Below, piece after piece: positions 10,126 through 20,822 of a DNA stretch of 64,000 bases; position 1 is the first letter of the stretch; every line of letters starts with the position of its first letter. The notes under the pieces are model-generated. The model was not told the DNA's origin and searched no databases. It saw only the letters and a list, made by a program, of their open reading frames with translations. The position numbers and the translations under genes are program-made. Source of the DNA: Liopterus haemorrhoidalis (taxonomy: Eukaryota; Arthropoda; Insecta; Coleoptera; Dytiscidae); assembly GCA_963971575.1 (NCBI GenBank), contig OZ020623.1, positions 15,316,980 to 15,380,979 on the forward strand. The letters run 5' to 3'.

Positions 10126-10203
10126 CGCCGAAAATGTGGTGAGCTGAGAGTCTGCAGTTCATCACATTTTCGCAGTTTTAAATCATCAACAGATGATTTA
10201 AAA
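10126..10203. repeat. Two adjacent hairpins
   Basis: Hairpin 1 (10127-10173): GCCGAAAATGTGGTGAG pairs with the complement of TTCATCACATTTTCGC, with short inner complementarity CTG/CAG. Hairpin 2 (10176-10203): TTTTAAATCATC pairs with GATGATTTAAAA across a 4-base loop. They lie between the foldback element and the right end of the hAT. Confidence 0.6.
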
Positions 10204-10889
10204 CAGAAACACACCAGAATTTGCACTGGCGCACTAGAACGCAATTTTGGTCACTAGATAGGCTTTCAATACACCAGATCTAGTGCAAAACGCACCAACT
10301 TGGCATCACTGGTCGCAACCATTAAAAGTATAAAAACCTCTCATTAAAATATAAACTGGGAAAGAAATTAAAGAGAAAAATTAATAAATCCGATATTAAA
10401 ATCCGAGAAAGCGTTCTAAATATAAAATGATGAAAAGCGGCACATCCATTTTATCCATTATCTGTAACGTTAACTGAAAAGCATGAAATGCTTTTAGCAA
10501 CGTAACAAGTAACGATATCAAATATAAATTTAATGCCATCCAATTTTCACACATGTTTTTTTACATCCAAAAATCATATCTGGCAATGGCAATTCTGAAT
10601 AATTCAACCAACACTTCATTTCTCATTCATAATACATTCTGTCTTCAGAATAAAATATTTTCACGGTGCGGATGCATTCGCAAAATTGAAATTGGCGCGT
10701 TGTCACGTACGTAATATTTTATACTCGTTTGCCGCGAGAAATTTACTGCCGTCGGCAAATTTTAAAAAGGAAATAAAACAGAACAGTAATTGTTTAGTTG
10801 AAATAAAGAGTTAAATTATATGCAACGTAAGATGTTTTGCAAATAAATTGCTAAACATTTATGTTTTAACACCAATTTTGTGTGACATA

Positions 10890-11736
10890 CGAGGTGTGTA
10901 AATTAAGTAACCGGACTGGCAACATAGCGTTTGGCAACATTTGGGACGCACGACTTGGAGGGGCGACAGGTGAAAATATGATACGCCTTCAGTACGAGTT
11001 TGAACTCGCGGGAGTAATTTTGTCCGTAGTGATTTTTTTCGTGAAATAGTTTTTTCAAGTGCGTTCTAAAAATGAGTGACATTCATTTCGAGCAAAGGTG
11101 CGCTATCAGGTATTGCTTCAGACTTGGGCACAGTGCAACGGAAACTTTTGCAGAACTTCAGCAGTCCTACTGTGATAGTTTTCTTGTCAAGGACCCAGGT
11201 TTTTTGGTGTTTTAAGACATTTTCAGAAAAAAGAGAGTTGATTCCAATGAAAATGTCGACAGAATCCGGGATCGTGTGCGTTTAGATCGTCGGTTGACAG
11301 TCAGAATGATCGGAGAAGAGTTGAATTTGACACTTTCATTCACCAGATTTTGACCAATGAATTGGGTATTAGAAAAATGCGCCTTGTCACACAGCAATTT
11401 CAATAAACGAGTTTTTGGCCAGTAAAAATATTTCTGTTGTTCCTCAGCCTCCTTATTCGCCTGACTTGAGTCCTTGTGACCTTTTCCTCTTTCCAAGATT
11501 GAAAAATCACCTCAAGGGACGTCGTTTTGGGACACTCGAAAACATTTAAACGTCCGTAACCGACTAGCTGAAAGCTATTCCGGTATCTGAGTTCCAGCAC
11601 TGCTATGAGGATTGGTCTCCAACGCTGTGTGGCTTCCCAATGAAGTTATTTTGAGGGAGACAATATTGAATTGTTATTCTGTTCGAATAAAAAAAAATTT
11701 TAAAAATCCGTCTAGTTACTTAATTTACACACCTCG
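10890..11736 (+). mobile_element. Internally deleted mariner (non-autonomous copy 1)
   Basis: Terminal inverted repeats CGAGGTGTGTAAATTAAG are present at both ends; TA precedes the left end. The N-terminus starts at 11071 with MSDIHFEQ and shows LGHSATETFAEL plus LTVRMIGEELNLT in other frames. Sequence then jumps from the linker (about 11390) to the C-terminal third (SPQGTSFWDTRKH region). The span with the catalytic Asp residues is gone. The copy at 22794-24470 has the same deletion junction, so they are sister copies of one non-autonomous subfamily. Confidence 0.8.
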
Positions 11737-12252
11737 CCATCGACTGAATACTTTTTATTTTATTTATATTAAAGTTATTCCATTTTAAATCAGAAAAATC
11801 TAGGTGTCCGGCTTTTTGTGGTTGAGTATATTTAAAAACTTGTGATTTTCCAAACTTTTTCAAACATCAATCACACACTGGTTTGGATTCAGAAAGTTTC
11901 TGAACCACAACACAGTAGAACGGCCGTTGTATCGTTGGATCTTCGGGAATTTTCTACATTAAAAACCCATTTCACAAGTTATCAGAGGGAGGACGTTATC
12001 TCTGAATAATCTACACAACACGAGCTGCAACTTTATGTAGGTCGCTTTATGTTTAATTCTCGCGGAGTAAAGTTAGTGGTTCTAACAATATTATTTACTA
12101 ATTATACCAGAGTTTCACAACCTTTTAGTTTATAGAACATTGTTAATTTTAAAAGTTTGGTGCATTTTAGTTCACATTTTAGTCCATAGAAAATATGACG
12201 AAAATGAAATTATTTAAATAGTACCATAAATAATATTAAACTGTCATATTTT
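11737..12252. other. Unassigned interval
   Basis: No recognisable coding sequence. It may be the 5' part of the mariner whose coding fragment follows, but this cannot be shown. Confidence 0.3.
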
Positions 12253-12345
12253 CTACATTACTCCAGCGCATCATAACGAGTGACAAGACGTGGGTGTACT
12301 GTTATGACATCCAAACAAAGTCTCAATCATATCAATGGAATTTTT
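12253..12345 (+). pseudogene. Mariner transposase fragment around first catalytic Asp
   Basis: About 28 codons read LQRIITSDKTWVYCYDIQ, matching the mariner motif around the first catalytic Asp (TGDETW, here TSDKTW). It ends where the LINE fragment begins, consistent with LINE insertion or a breakpoint. Confidence 0.55.
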
Positions 12346-12380
12346 TTCTGCTACTTTAATATGTTACATAGCACAGTTAC

Positions 12381-13435
12381 TAGATCTTAGCAAGGCTTTT
12401 GACTGCGTGTCACACGACATCCTGCAAGACAAACTTTATAAATATGGCTTCAGCAAAGACAGCGTAAACCTGATAAAGTCTTATCTGTCGGATAGAAAAC
12501 AATATGTCCACGTATATAATAATAAGATCTCTGATATGAAAAATATTTTAATAGGTGTTCCTCAAAGATCAATCCTTGGCCCACTTCTTTTCCTCATATA
12601 CATAAATGACTTTCCTAGCTTTCTCAATTCCAAATGTATTCTTTATGCAGACGACTCAAATTTAATTGCGAGATCCTCCTCAATTCACGATGTATTAAGT
12701 ACATGTGATGCTGAATTTGAACTGGCCAGTAGCTGGATGATTGCTAATAAGTTAACTCTAAATGCGGACAAAACTGAAAGACTTCTTTTTACATTAAGAA
12801 AAAATTCTTTCAAAAATCCGGCTTCTGCGAAGTTCCTGGGTGTATATGTTGATCCTAAATTAACTTGGGAACAACATGTAGATCAACTCAGTATTAAATT
12901 AAGCAAAACTATATATGTCTTGCGGAACCTTGTGGGCTCCGTTAATCTAGAAATATTAAAAACAGTATACTTTTCACTCTTCCAGTCGCACATCTCATAT
13001 GCTCTTCTAGCTTGGGGTCACTCTTCAGCTGCTGGAAGAATCTTTTCCCTTCAACGTAGAGCTATAAGAGTTATTGATGGTAAATCTTACAGAGAGGATT
13101 GTAGACGCTCTTTTATAACTCTAAAGATCATGACCCTCCCTAGCCTATTCATTTACCTATGTATCCTCTATACCTACAATAATAAAGACAAATTCGCTTC
13201 CCATTCTGTATATCATAATCACGACACCAGATACAAAAATAATTTAATTCCCAAATTTTGCCGTATCAATAAAACAAAAAATAGCCTAAATTACTATTCT
13301 GCTCTATGTTTTAATAAACTACCAGAGAATCTCAAAAGTCTACCTGTACGGAGTTTCAAGAGCTCTGTAAGAGATATATTAGTTTCAAATCCTGTCTATT
13401 CAATAGATGAGTTTTTTGATCTCCATATTGAATGA
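12381..13435 (+). CDS. LINE reverse transcriptase, C-terminal two thirds
   Basis: The frame is open for about 350 codons from the truncation point. Motifs in order are DLSKAFDCVSHDIL (RT motif A), IGVPQRSILGPLLF (motif B, with R for G after Q), LYADDSN (motif C, catalytic YADD), LGVYVDPKLTWEQH, then the thumb and tail (LFQSHISYALLAWG, FNKLPENLKSLPV). The ATG at 12335 lies outside the element and is not its native start. The endonuclease and ORF1 are missing, so this copy is not autonomous. The absence of stops suggests insertion was fairly recent. Confidence 0.75.
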
Positions 13436-13650
13436 AACTATTTTATATGTACCTCCGTTTCAATTCAATTTCATATGTGATAAGCTTTCTAGTTAATTAG
13501 TAGCTGTGATTTATATTTATATTAAATAGTATATTGTTATTTTACTTAAAATGTTTAAATGTTTATGACTGACTAGAAACATATTTGTATTGTAATATGG
13601 TCAATAAATTTATATTATTATTATATTATTATTATTACATGAAAAAAAAA
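12381..13650 (+). mobile_element. 5'-truncated LINE (jockey/CR1-like group) with (ATT)n tail
   Basis: Truncated within the reverse transcriptase. The open frame stops at 13435 and is followed by a 3' UTR with AATAAA-like GTCAATAAATTT at about 13599-13610 and an (ATT)n tail (13611-13636). The 3' end resembles that of the LINE fragment at 59880-60690. Upstream is a mariner fragment; downstream, directly abutting the tail, is another mariner. Confidence 0.75.
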
Positions 13651-13654
13651 AAAT

Positions 13655-15360
13655 GCAGCTGAAACTCATCGATTGCTTGTGAAAACTTACGGCAAATGTG
13701 CTCCATCGGCAGTAGTACGAGGGTTACCTTTTATATTTTTACAAAAGACTATATGGCAATATTGAAATATGTCATTATTATATTCGTAAAATTTGACATT
13801 TGTTATTGTGAAATCAGTGGCAGCTTATAAATTGAACGAGTAGTTTGTTGACAGTGAGAGTTAAAAAAAAAAGTTTGTGAAATAATGGATATTACTCGTG
13901 AAGGTTTTCGTTGGTAAAGGTCTAACTTGACAAAAATGCATAGATTCGCTTCGTTTAACTTTTGGTAATGAAGCACCATCAGAAAAGACTGTTTACAATT
14001 GATGCTAGTGATGAATCTCGTGAAGGTCGAGACCAAAATCAGTTGTGATTCAAAAAAACATCAATGCTGTGCGCAAAATGATTGAAGAAGATCGCCATGT
14101 GATTTAGCGTGAGATAGAGGCATCCTTTGGCATATCGCAGACTGCAATACATTCGGTTTTGCATGAACATTTAGCTGTGAAAAAGATCTGTTCTTGATGG
14201 TTTCCGCATAATTTGACCGAAGTTCAAAAAAGGCTCGTTTTGATTGGTGTAAGGGAATGCTAAAAAAATGCAATCTAGGTACTGCAAAATCCGTATACAA
14301 CATCGTTACAGGTGACGAAAATTGGATTTATTCATATGAACCGGAAATTCATCAACAATCTACTGTTTGGGTCTTCCAAGATGAACGGAAACCCACAGAA
14401 GTTGTTTGTTTACGAAGCACTTCCAAGAAAATGAAAGCTTGTTTCTTCGGTTGTACTGGACATGTCGCAACCATTCCCTTAGATGATCGGAGAACAGTTA
14501 ATGCTGTATGGTATACAACAAATTGTTTGCCGGATGTCATCGACAAAATCAGGAAAAACAACCAAAAACGTTACATCATTCTTCATCATGACAATGCAAG
14601 CTCCCACATTGCACGTTAAACAATTGACAATGGACAGCGATTTTCAACCATGTTTCTGAGATACCAACTTCAGAGTGGATTTTTTTTCGTGAATTGGTTT
14701 GAACTCATGCAAAAGTATATAAATCTTAAAAGCGAATATTTTGAAAAGCAATAAAATAGTTTGTCCCAAAAAATCTTTTCTTTCTTAGTTTTTGTAAAAA
14801 CTTAAAAAGTAGCCCTCGTATGTAGAGATTGGTTTCGAGGATTCAAAAGTGGTGATTATGACGTTCACGACAAACAACGAACAAGTCAATTGAAAAAGTT
14901 TGAAGATGAACAACTGCAAGCTCAATTGGAAGAAAACCAAGCTCAAACAGTACGTAGCTCTAGAGTTAGAAGTCGAAAAATCAAACATTTCACGACGTTT
15001 ACAAGCCATGGGAAAGATCCAAAAAGAAAGAAGCATGAGTTGTCCAAAAATGATATTACTAATCGTTTAAACATCTCAATTTGCTTGCAAGGCATAAAAA
15101 AAAAGATTTTCTTGTGGTGTATTGTGATCGGCTATCAAAATTTGATCAATTTCGTCAACTCGAAACGCAAGAAATCATGTGTTGATCAATCTTGGTCAAT
15201 CCTTAACGTCGACAACAAAGTGAAACATCCACCGTCACAAAGCAATGCTGTCTATTTGGTGGGATATGGATGAAGTCGTTTATATTGAGCTGTTAAAACC
15301 AAAGGAAACCTTCACCGGCGAACGTTATCTGGCAAGAAACTATTGCGAATAATTACCATA
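13655..15360 (+). mobile_element. Decayed mariner (mori-like), split by a second mariner
   Basis: The left part reads NAAETHRLLVKTYGKCAPSAV (13655-13717). After the inserted mariner it continues CRDWFRGFKSGDYDVHDK (14821 on), then the linker and pieces such as KSNISRRLQAMGKIQKE and AMLSIWWDMDEVVY, with frameshifts and stops throughout. It ends within KETFTGERYLARN near 15345, so the last third is missing. The lineage is the same as that of the intact copy at 20823-22109. Confidence 0.75.
13718..14818 (+). mobile_element. Mariner inserted in another mariner
   Basis: TA duplications lie at 13716-13717 and 14819-14820; the ends read CGAGGGTTACC and GTAGCCCTCG. The transposase begins near 13885 (MDITREGFRW) and is broken by stops. 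The best-preserved stretch is 14257-14619, including VTGDENWIYSYEPE and ILHHDNASSHIAR, which retain the first two catalytic Asp motifs. The region of the third Asp is deleted (from about 14620). It is the same subfamily as 7189-7966. Confidence 0.85.
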
Positions 15361-15997
15361 GATAATACTAATTTTAAAATTTTTAAATAAAATTATAAAC
15401 TAGTTCTGAAACAGGAATTAAGAGTTGTGTAAAATCTGTAACTTTTAAGAATTTATCTTGGGAAACAAGTTCTTCATATTTTATGCAACAATATTTTTCC
15501 CGCTCGAGATAGTATTCCAATATATTCATACTTTACTGGAAATAAAAGTAGAAAAGTACAAGATGCAAATGTATTTTGTAGTTTCCAAGTTTCAACAACT
15601 AAAATATGTACACATAATATATATTTCAGAGCATTTGTACCATCAGTGTTCATTTACTGCTTCTTGTTGCCTGTCATTTGGGGAAATATATGTTTTATTT
15701 TCTTATTTTAAAGAAATATTATCATGAGATAAAACATTCAGCGGTTTGATAGATTTATAGATGCTGGATCTGGATACATCATTGTTTAATAAAACAAAGT
15801 ACAAAATATAAATAAGTTCATTGTCATAGCTGTAACTTCTAGGTGGAACATATGTAATCTTCGATATTAATAAAATTCGAGGCTATTGAGCTCGACAGCC
15901 ATGGGCGGACTTTGGCCTAGGCAGACTAGGCAACTGCCTAGTCGATTTTATTATTGTACATTTTCCATTATGATAATAAAATCTGTAATCTCCTATG
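15361..15997. other. Unassigned interval with possible hAT-type end
   Basis: No coding similarity. At 15896 the sequence CAGCCATGGGCGGACTTTGG followed by CCTAGGCAGACTAGGCAAC looks like a GC-rich hAT terminus, but no partner end with a matching TSD was found. Confidence 0.3.
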
Positions 15998-16385
15998 TTC
16001 AGATATTTCGAATAGAACGGATTCAAAAAAGATTTATAGTTATATTTCTAGGAAAGCACCAATTTCCAGCATGGATTATAAAAATGCATGTAAATATTTT
16101 AAGATGCTTACAGTAATTGATAAAAGATCTCTCTCTGACATTACTGTATTTGTAAAAATTATTAATGGTATAGTTGACTCCTCATCTCTCCTACAACTTA
16201 TAAATTGAAATGTCCCAAACCGTAACTTAAGAAACAAAAATTTAATACACCAGTCTTTTGCCAGAACCAACTCCAATTTTAATTCGCCTATTATAAGATT
16301 TTCATTTACTTATAATAACTTAGCTTCTATTCTTAATCTTGATATCTTTTTTCATACTGTAAACATGTTAAAAAAATTGATGTGA
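15998..16385 (+). pseudogene. LINE ORF2 C-terminal tail fragment
   Basis: Reads FRIERIQKRF, then in a second frame YISRKAPISSMDYKNACKYF and RSLSDITVFVKIINGIVDSS, one stop, and NVPNRNLRNKNLIH..FARTN. This is the conserved tail after the reverse transcriptase of jockey-type LINEs (RTDSIQKRF-like start, then NVPNRNLR). At least one frameshift and one stop. Confidence 0.6.
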
Positions 16386-17284
16386 AGTGTGAATTTTCAC
16401 ACATTTCAGGGTTTTGCAGGTATATAATAACTGAATGATGATTATTTGGGATGCCAAAACAAATTTTATGTCAAAATATTTTTTTATGAATTTTAATTCG
16501 AATGCCTAATACCATTATTTAAGTTTCTAAATATGTGCAGTATTTTTTTTTACATAGCAAGGCTCATTAAGATTTTGAAAATTGCGCCTATAGCTTGTAT
16601 TGGTTGCTTAAATCATTAGCCCCGCCCTCTGATTTCGTATACATCAAACAGAATTAAATTATAATTTCAACACTTCCCACTGGTTATTAAATTTACGCTT
16701 TTAAAAATTATATGCAACATTTACCAAAATATAACTAGAATTTTGACAAAATAATTTAAACAAAAGAAAACTGCAAAAAAAAACAAAAAAATTAAAATTG
16801 ACAGGATTCGAACTCTAGTTCGCAAGTTACCTGTTTGACAAATTAGAAAACCAATGACTAAACGCACATCGCTATGAGCGCTGACGTATCAACTTGGTTA
16901 CATAGCGAATTAAATATTTAACATATTTTGGTTAAAAACACAAAAAATGCATTATTTTCCGAAAACATAATCAGATCAAAAATTCCTGTTGTACTATTCC
17001 GGTTCACAACAATATACATTACTTAGAATTTTTTCAGATTTTTAGTTTAAACCATCAGGGCTACAGGGTGTGGGACAAAAATTTATTTGCACAATTTTGA
17101 CCAAAATCGCGTCAAAATAATTTATTTTGCAAAAATAAAATTTTGATCGTTAATCCACATACTAAGGGCTTTCATTTGATAACCTACACAGAATTGTAAA
17201 AAAATATATTTTTTTTCGATGAGCATATATTTGTTTATATTTTTAGGGGGATATGTTTTTTAGATGTTTTAGTATTTTTCCTAT
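16386..17284. other. AT-rich repeat-like interval
   Basis: No coding signal. From about 17055 (GGGCTACAGGGTGTGGGAC) it runs without a break into the CAGA-repeat element that follows, so the right part is probably the same repeat. Confidence 0.35.
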
Positions 17285-17380
17285 GTGCGAGTCAAAGAGT
17301 TGTATAAGCATGCCAAATTTCAACTCTCTAGGTTTAGCCGTTTGGCTACAATTTTTACCGAACAGACAGACAGACAGACG

Positions 17381-17411
<31 letters not shown>

Positions 17412-17465
17412 GACAAAATGACGGTATAAGGGTTTTTTGGTCATACCTACAAAACCCTAAAAAAG
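17285..17465 (-). repeat. Dispersed repeat with (CAGA)n core
   Basis: Contains ATGCCAAATTTCAACTCTCT, TTTAGCCGTTTGGCTAC, a (CAGACAGA)n tract (17363-17412) and the terminal block ACCTACAAAACCCTAAAAA. The same blocks recur, complemented, at 32735-32880 and 33333-33490. It is an insect-type non-coding repeat family in which the microsatellite sits at a fixed internal position. Confidence 0.7.
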
Positions 17466-17597
17466 AATCAAAAACTATTATAATACGCCTGTTTGTATGT
17501 TCGTATGTTCGGTATGTTCGACCGGTCGTTTCTTCATTCCCAGATAGAGGCGCGCATATGTTAATTATTTATGTCAAAATTGTTTAAAATATATTGT

Positions 17598-17697
17598 TGA
17601 TGCAATAATAGTGAATTTTCTACGAACACTTTTTATAATAATTATAAGATGCAATAATAGTGAATATTCTACGAACACTTTTTATAATAATTGATAG
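17598..17697. repeat. Tandem duplication, 51-bp unit
   Basis: Two near-identical copies of TGCAATAATAGTGAATTTTC..CGAACACTTTTTATAATAATT stand head to tail, differing at one or two bases. Confidence 0.8.
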
Positions 17698-18051
17698 AAT
17701 TGTAAGAAATTATTGTTTAAGTATTGGACAGTAGTGTGCTGTGAATTTTTGTTTTGAGTGTTGACATTAAATTAGTAAAAATGACAGTTGTGTTTTTCAT
17801 TAAAAAATCACTTCACAATTATTAATTTAGTTGTGAAATACACGGATCGTTTTTTTTACGAAACAAAACACAGAAAAACGTTATCCTTCCGTGATATTCG
17901 ACATTTTTGATTAAAATTATTATTAGCAGAAAAATAATTATTTTAAAAAATATTTGGTTTTGATGAAAGTAAGAAAAATGTGACTTTTTTTTCTTTATTA
18001 TTATTTTTTCAATGCTTTATTATTTTTTTATTTCTACGATTTATAGGACAA

Positions 18052-18696
18052 GATTTACAATATCCCACTGCAAACTCTATACAGATGGCAACACATAACG
18101 AATACGCTAAATAATTCAAGAATTATCAGTGGCTCTAAAACAATGGTTTCTGTTTATTTATTCACCTTAAAAGCACTATCTTAGGTTATGGTTGATAACT
18201 GTTTATTTTTTTTTTTTTTTTATAAACCACCTAAAAATAAATTGTATTTTAACTGTTCTGTGCAGGGCTAGGGACAGTGATTCACCTTAAAAGTACTATC
18301 TTAGGTTATGGTGGATAACTGTTTTTTTTTTTTTTTTTATAAACCACCTAAAAATAAATTGTATTTTAACGGTTCTGTGCAGGGCTAGGGAGAGTGATTC
18401 ACCTTAAAAGCACTATCTTAGGTTATGGTTGATAACTGTTTTTTTTTTTTTTTTATAAACCACCTAAAAATAAATTGTATTTTAACTGTTCTGTGCAGGG
18501 CCAGGGACAGTGATTCCCCTTAAAAGCACTATCTTAGGTTATGGTTGATAACTGTTTTTTTTTTTATAAACCACCTAAAAATAAATTGTGTTTTAAAAGT
18601 TCTGCACAGTCCCACCTGTTTAGAATCTCTGTATATTGAACAAATGACGTGTGTGTGACGCATGCGCAGTGTTCAGTGGGATATTGTAAATCTACC
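18052..18696. mobile_element. MITE candidate with internal 120-bp tandem repeats
   Basis: Inverted ends AGATTTACAATATCCCACTG occur at 18052-18071 and complemented at 18676-18695. The body is four head-to-tail units (18159-18600). No coding capacity. The TSD is not clear, so the superfamily is open. Confidence 0.55.
18159..18602 (+). repeat. Tandem repeat, four units of about 117-120 bp
   Basis: Units start near 18161, 18281, 18397 and 18514 with TTCACCTTAAAAGCACTATC, each containing a poly-T run of 9-18 bases and AACCACCTAAAAATAAATTG. Differences are mainly poly-T length plus a few substitutions, pointing to recent amplification. Confidence 0.9.
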
Positions 18697-18726
18697 CCCT
18701 GATTTGAGATATAGTGTAAGTACGCT

Positions 18727-18822
18727 TTTTTCCGTGTGCCCTTTTTGCCGTGTGTGTATTTTTCCATGTGTGCTTTGTTCCGTGTGCGTATTAATCCGTG
18801 TGCGTTTTTTCCGTGTGCGTAT
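18727..18822 (+). repeat. Minisatellite, CCGTGTGCGTATTTTT-like unit
   Basis: About six diverged copies of a 15-18 bp unit built on TTCCGTGTGCGTAT. No coding role is visible. Confidence 0.7.
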
Positions 18823-18827
18823 GTTTA

Positions 18828-19128
18828 TATTATATAAGAAAATGGAAAATTAATTGTAATAAATATATTTTAAATTTAACGTCTCAAATCATTTTTAGTT
18901 TTAACATTATAAATATAATGCACTGACTGAAAATGAATCGTTTTCCCATCTTAAAAAGTTAATGAATTAATAATTCGGAATAATGCTCATTATTTGTCCA
19001 GTTTTTAATAATGGGCGAAGAGTTGATTCAATTTGAATTGGATGAAGTTAGGCGTATGGCTTTAGGCGTATAAGTTCCACATTAAGGTAATGATTTGTTT
19101 GCCAACACAGTTGGCAACAGGTGCACTA
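18828..19128 (+). repeat. Dispersed repeat, copy 1
   Basis: About 300 bp that recurs in the same orientation at 34425-34742. Shared blocks include ATAAGAAAATGGAAAATTAA, AACATTATAAATATAATGCA and the palindromic GCCAACACAGTTGGCAAC. Non-coding; probably a truncated repeat family. Confidence 0.75.
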
Positions 19129-19363
19129 GTTTTTAAAATGTTGTATAAAGGTATCAACTTATGTATTTATATTGCATTATACATTTTTTTAAATTTTAAT
19201 AATCACAAATGTAATTATATTTTTTTAAATAATGTTGTCGTTGTAGTTAGTTAGTCCTGTATACAACGCTACAAACATTAATTAAATGAATAAATTATTT
19301 TATGATTTCTTTAACTAGTAGGGCCCGCAATGTAAAACCTTGCCTAGGGCCCTGTTTTTCTTT

Positions 19364-19620
19364 AGTCCGTCAAAACATTGATGCTGTGCGTGAACTGATA
19401 CTGCAAGATCGTCATGTGACTTATCGTGAGATTGAGGTATACTTGGGGATTATTGGGACCAGCATACATTATTGCATGAACATTTGGCCGTCAAAAAGTT
19501 CACGTTGTATCCTACATAATTTGACAATCGCAGTGGAAAAAGTGTTTCGAAAACTGGTTCAAACGCAGGCAAAAGTGCACTGATCTTCATGGAGAATATT
19601 TAAAAAACAATACATCCACT
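19364..19620 (+). pseudogene. Internally deleted mariner transposase fragment
   Basis: Reads RQNIDAVRELILQDRHVTYREIE followed by SKSSRCILHNLTIA, then jumps to the C-terminal segment FRKLVQTQAKVH. The catalytic core between them is missing. No terminal repeats were found. Confidence 0.65.
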
Positions 19621-19919
19621 TTTGTTGATAAATTATTGCACAGCCCAACAGATATTTTGGCGCCTGCGAGTTTTTAACTGTTTCTATGTAATTTTTGAGT
19701 ACAGAATCCAAAATAGCCGTCAGATTTGGTCTATCAGATCTAGTTTTTGATATACGCTGTATTGGCATTTTTTAGAATAAAATATCTTATTTCTTGACTT
19801 CACTTATTCATGTTTATTTCACGTTATTACCATTACTATTTGGTCCAACTACCAGTGAAAAACACAAAAAGATAAAGTAAGGTGTTTATTTCACAAAGTA
19901 GATAAATATGGCTTCATCA

Positions 19920-20560
19920 CTTATCACTTAAAAATGTTCTTTTATACGACTTTCTAGCATGGAGTTTACCAGAACAGTCTTTCTGAAGACTCCAACAGTA
20001 GTAGGCCATCATGTGGCTATCTCATCTTCCTTAATATCGATCTTCCACAGTTTTAGTCCTGATGGAATTTTTTCCCCTGTTCTTCATTAAAATCACCTAG
20101 GTTTTCTGGTAAGTGGTTGTGGAGGTAATGAACTCTTATGCTCATAATACAACCCAGAATATCAATGTTGGACAGCATAGTTTTTACTAATTCCCTTATA
20201 ATTTCCAAGAAAATGTTGTACTACTTGAACAAATGAACACCAAGCATTAGATTCAATCTCATTCATTGATGCGGTTGGATTGGATGTGGATCTTCAATAA
20301 GCTGCCTTATCTGAGGACCATCAAATATCCCGGTTTCAGTTTTTTCGAGCTAATCCCAAAAAATTTACGTGTCAAGTCAGTCTTGACAATTTGCTACATA
20401 AGCCCAAACTCTTGATATGCAAGGGTGGAAATATAATTTTCTCGCTCGCATCCAAAGGTTTGTTGACTAGGTTTTGTTTTTCTTGAATCATGACATTTCT
20501 TAAAGGCCAATTTCTGTTAACTCATTGCTGATCCTTAGCCCTGCAGTCGCAAAGATATAA
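19920..20560 (-). pseudogene. Degenerate fragment of a repeat-associated arthropod hypothetical protein
   Basis: On - the frames show NWPLRNVMIQEKQNLVNKPL, IIFPPLHIK, GPQIRQLIEDP, MNEIESNAWCSFVQVVQHFL, GNYKGISKNY, PENLGDFNEEQGKKFHQD (after frameshifts) and MMAYYCW. These blocks are the signature of an uncharacterised protein found in many copies in arthropod genomes; I know no function for it. Stops and indels are frequent. No flanking inverted repeats were identified. Confidence 0.5.
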
Positions 20561-20822
20561 AAAACCAGGATATTTTGTATATCCACTTTGCTGTCCAAGG
20601 AGGAAGTTTACCGTTTTTAGATAAAAAACTAAAATCAATTAGCCTGTATCTCAAAAACTATAACTGCTACAAAAAGGGCCAGGTATTTTTGGAATCACCA
20701 CATCAAAAATATCCAAAATCAGTTCTTACTTTTCCGCCACCAAGATAAAAATTTCAATTTGTTGGGCTGTGTTGTTTTTGATCACAAATCCCGAAATATA
20801 AATGGCAACCCTCATACTAATA

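Larger units (their letters stand above)
7967..10311 (-). mobile_element. hAT element with 8-bp TSD, itself hit by two insertions
   Basis: The ends read CAGTGTTGCCAACT on the left and CAGTGATGCCAAGT complemented from the right. The TSD GTCGCAAC is perfect (7959-7966 and 10312-10319) and lies in mariner coding sequence. The only coding remnant is the hAT dimerisation region on - at 8390-8596. The middle contains a Penelope-type fragment from about 8606 and the foldback element 8896-10112. Confidence 0.8.

Noticed and set aside
15896..19367. A single large hAT from CAGCCATGGGCGGAC to GGGCCCGC..CCTAGGGCCC
   Set aside because: The two GC-rich sequences are not convincing inverted repeats of each other, and no 8-bp TSD was found.
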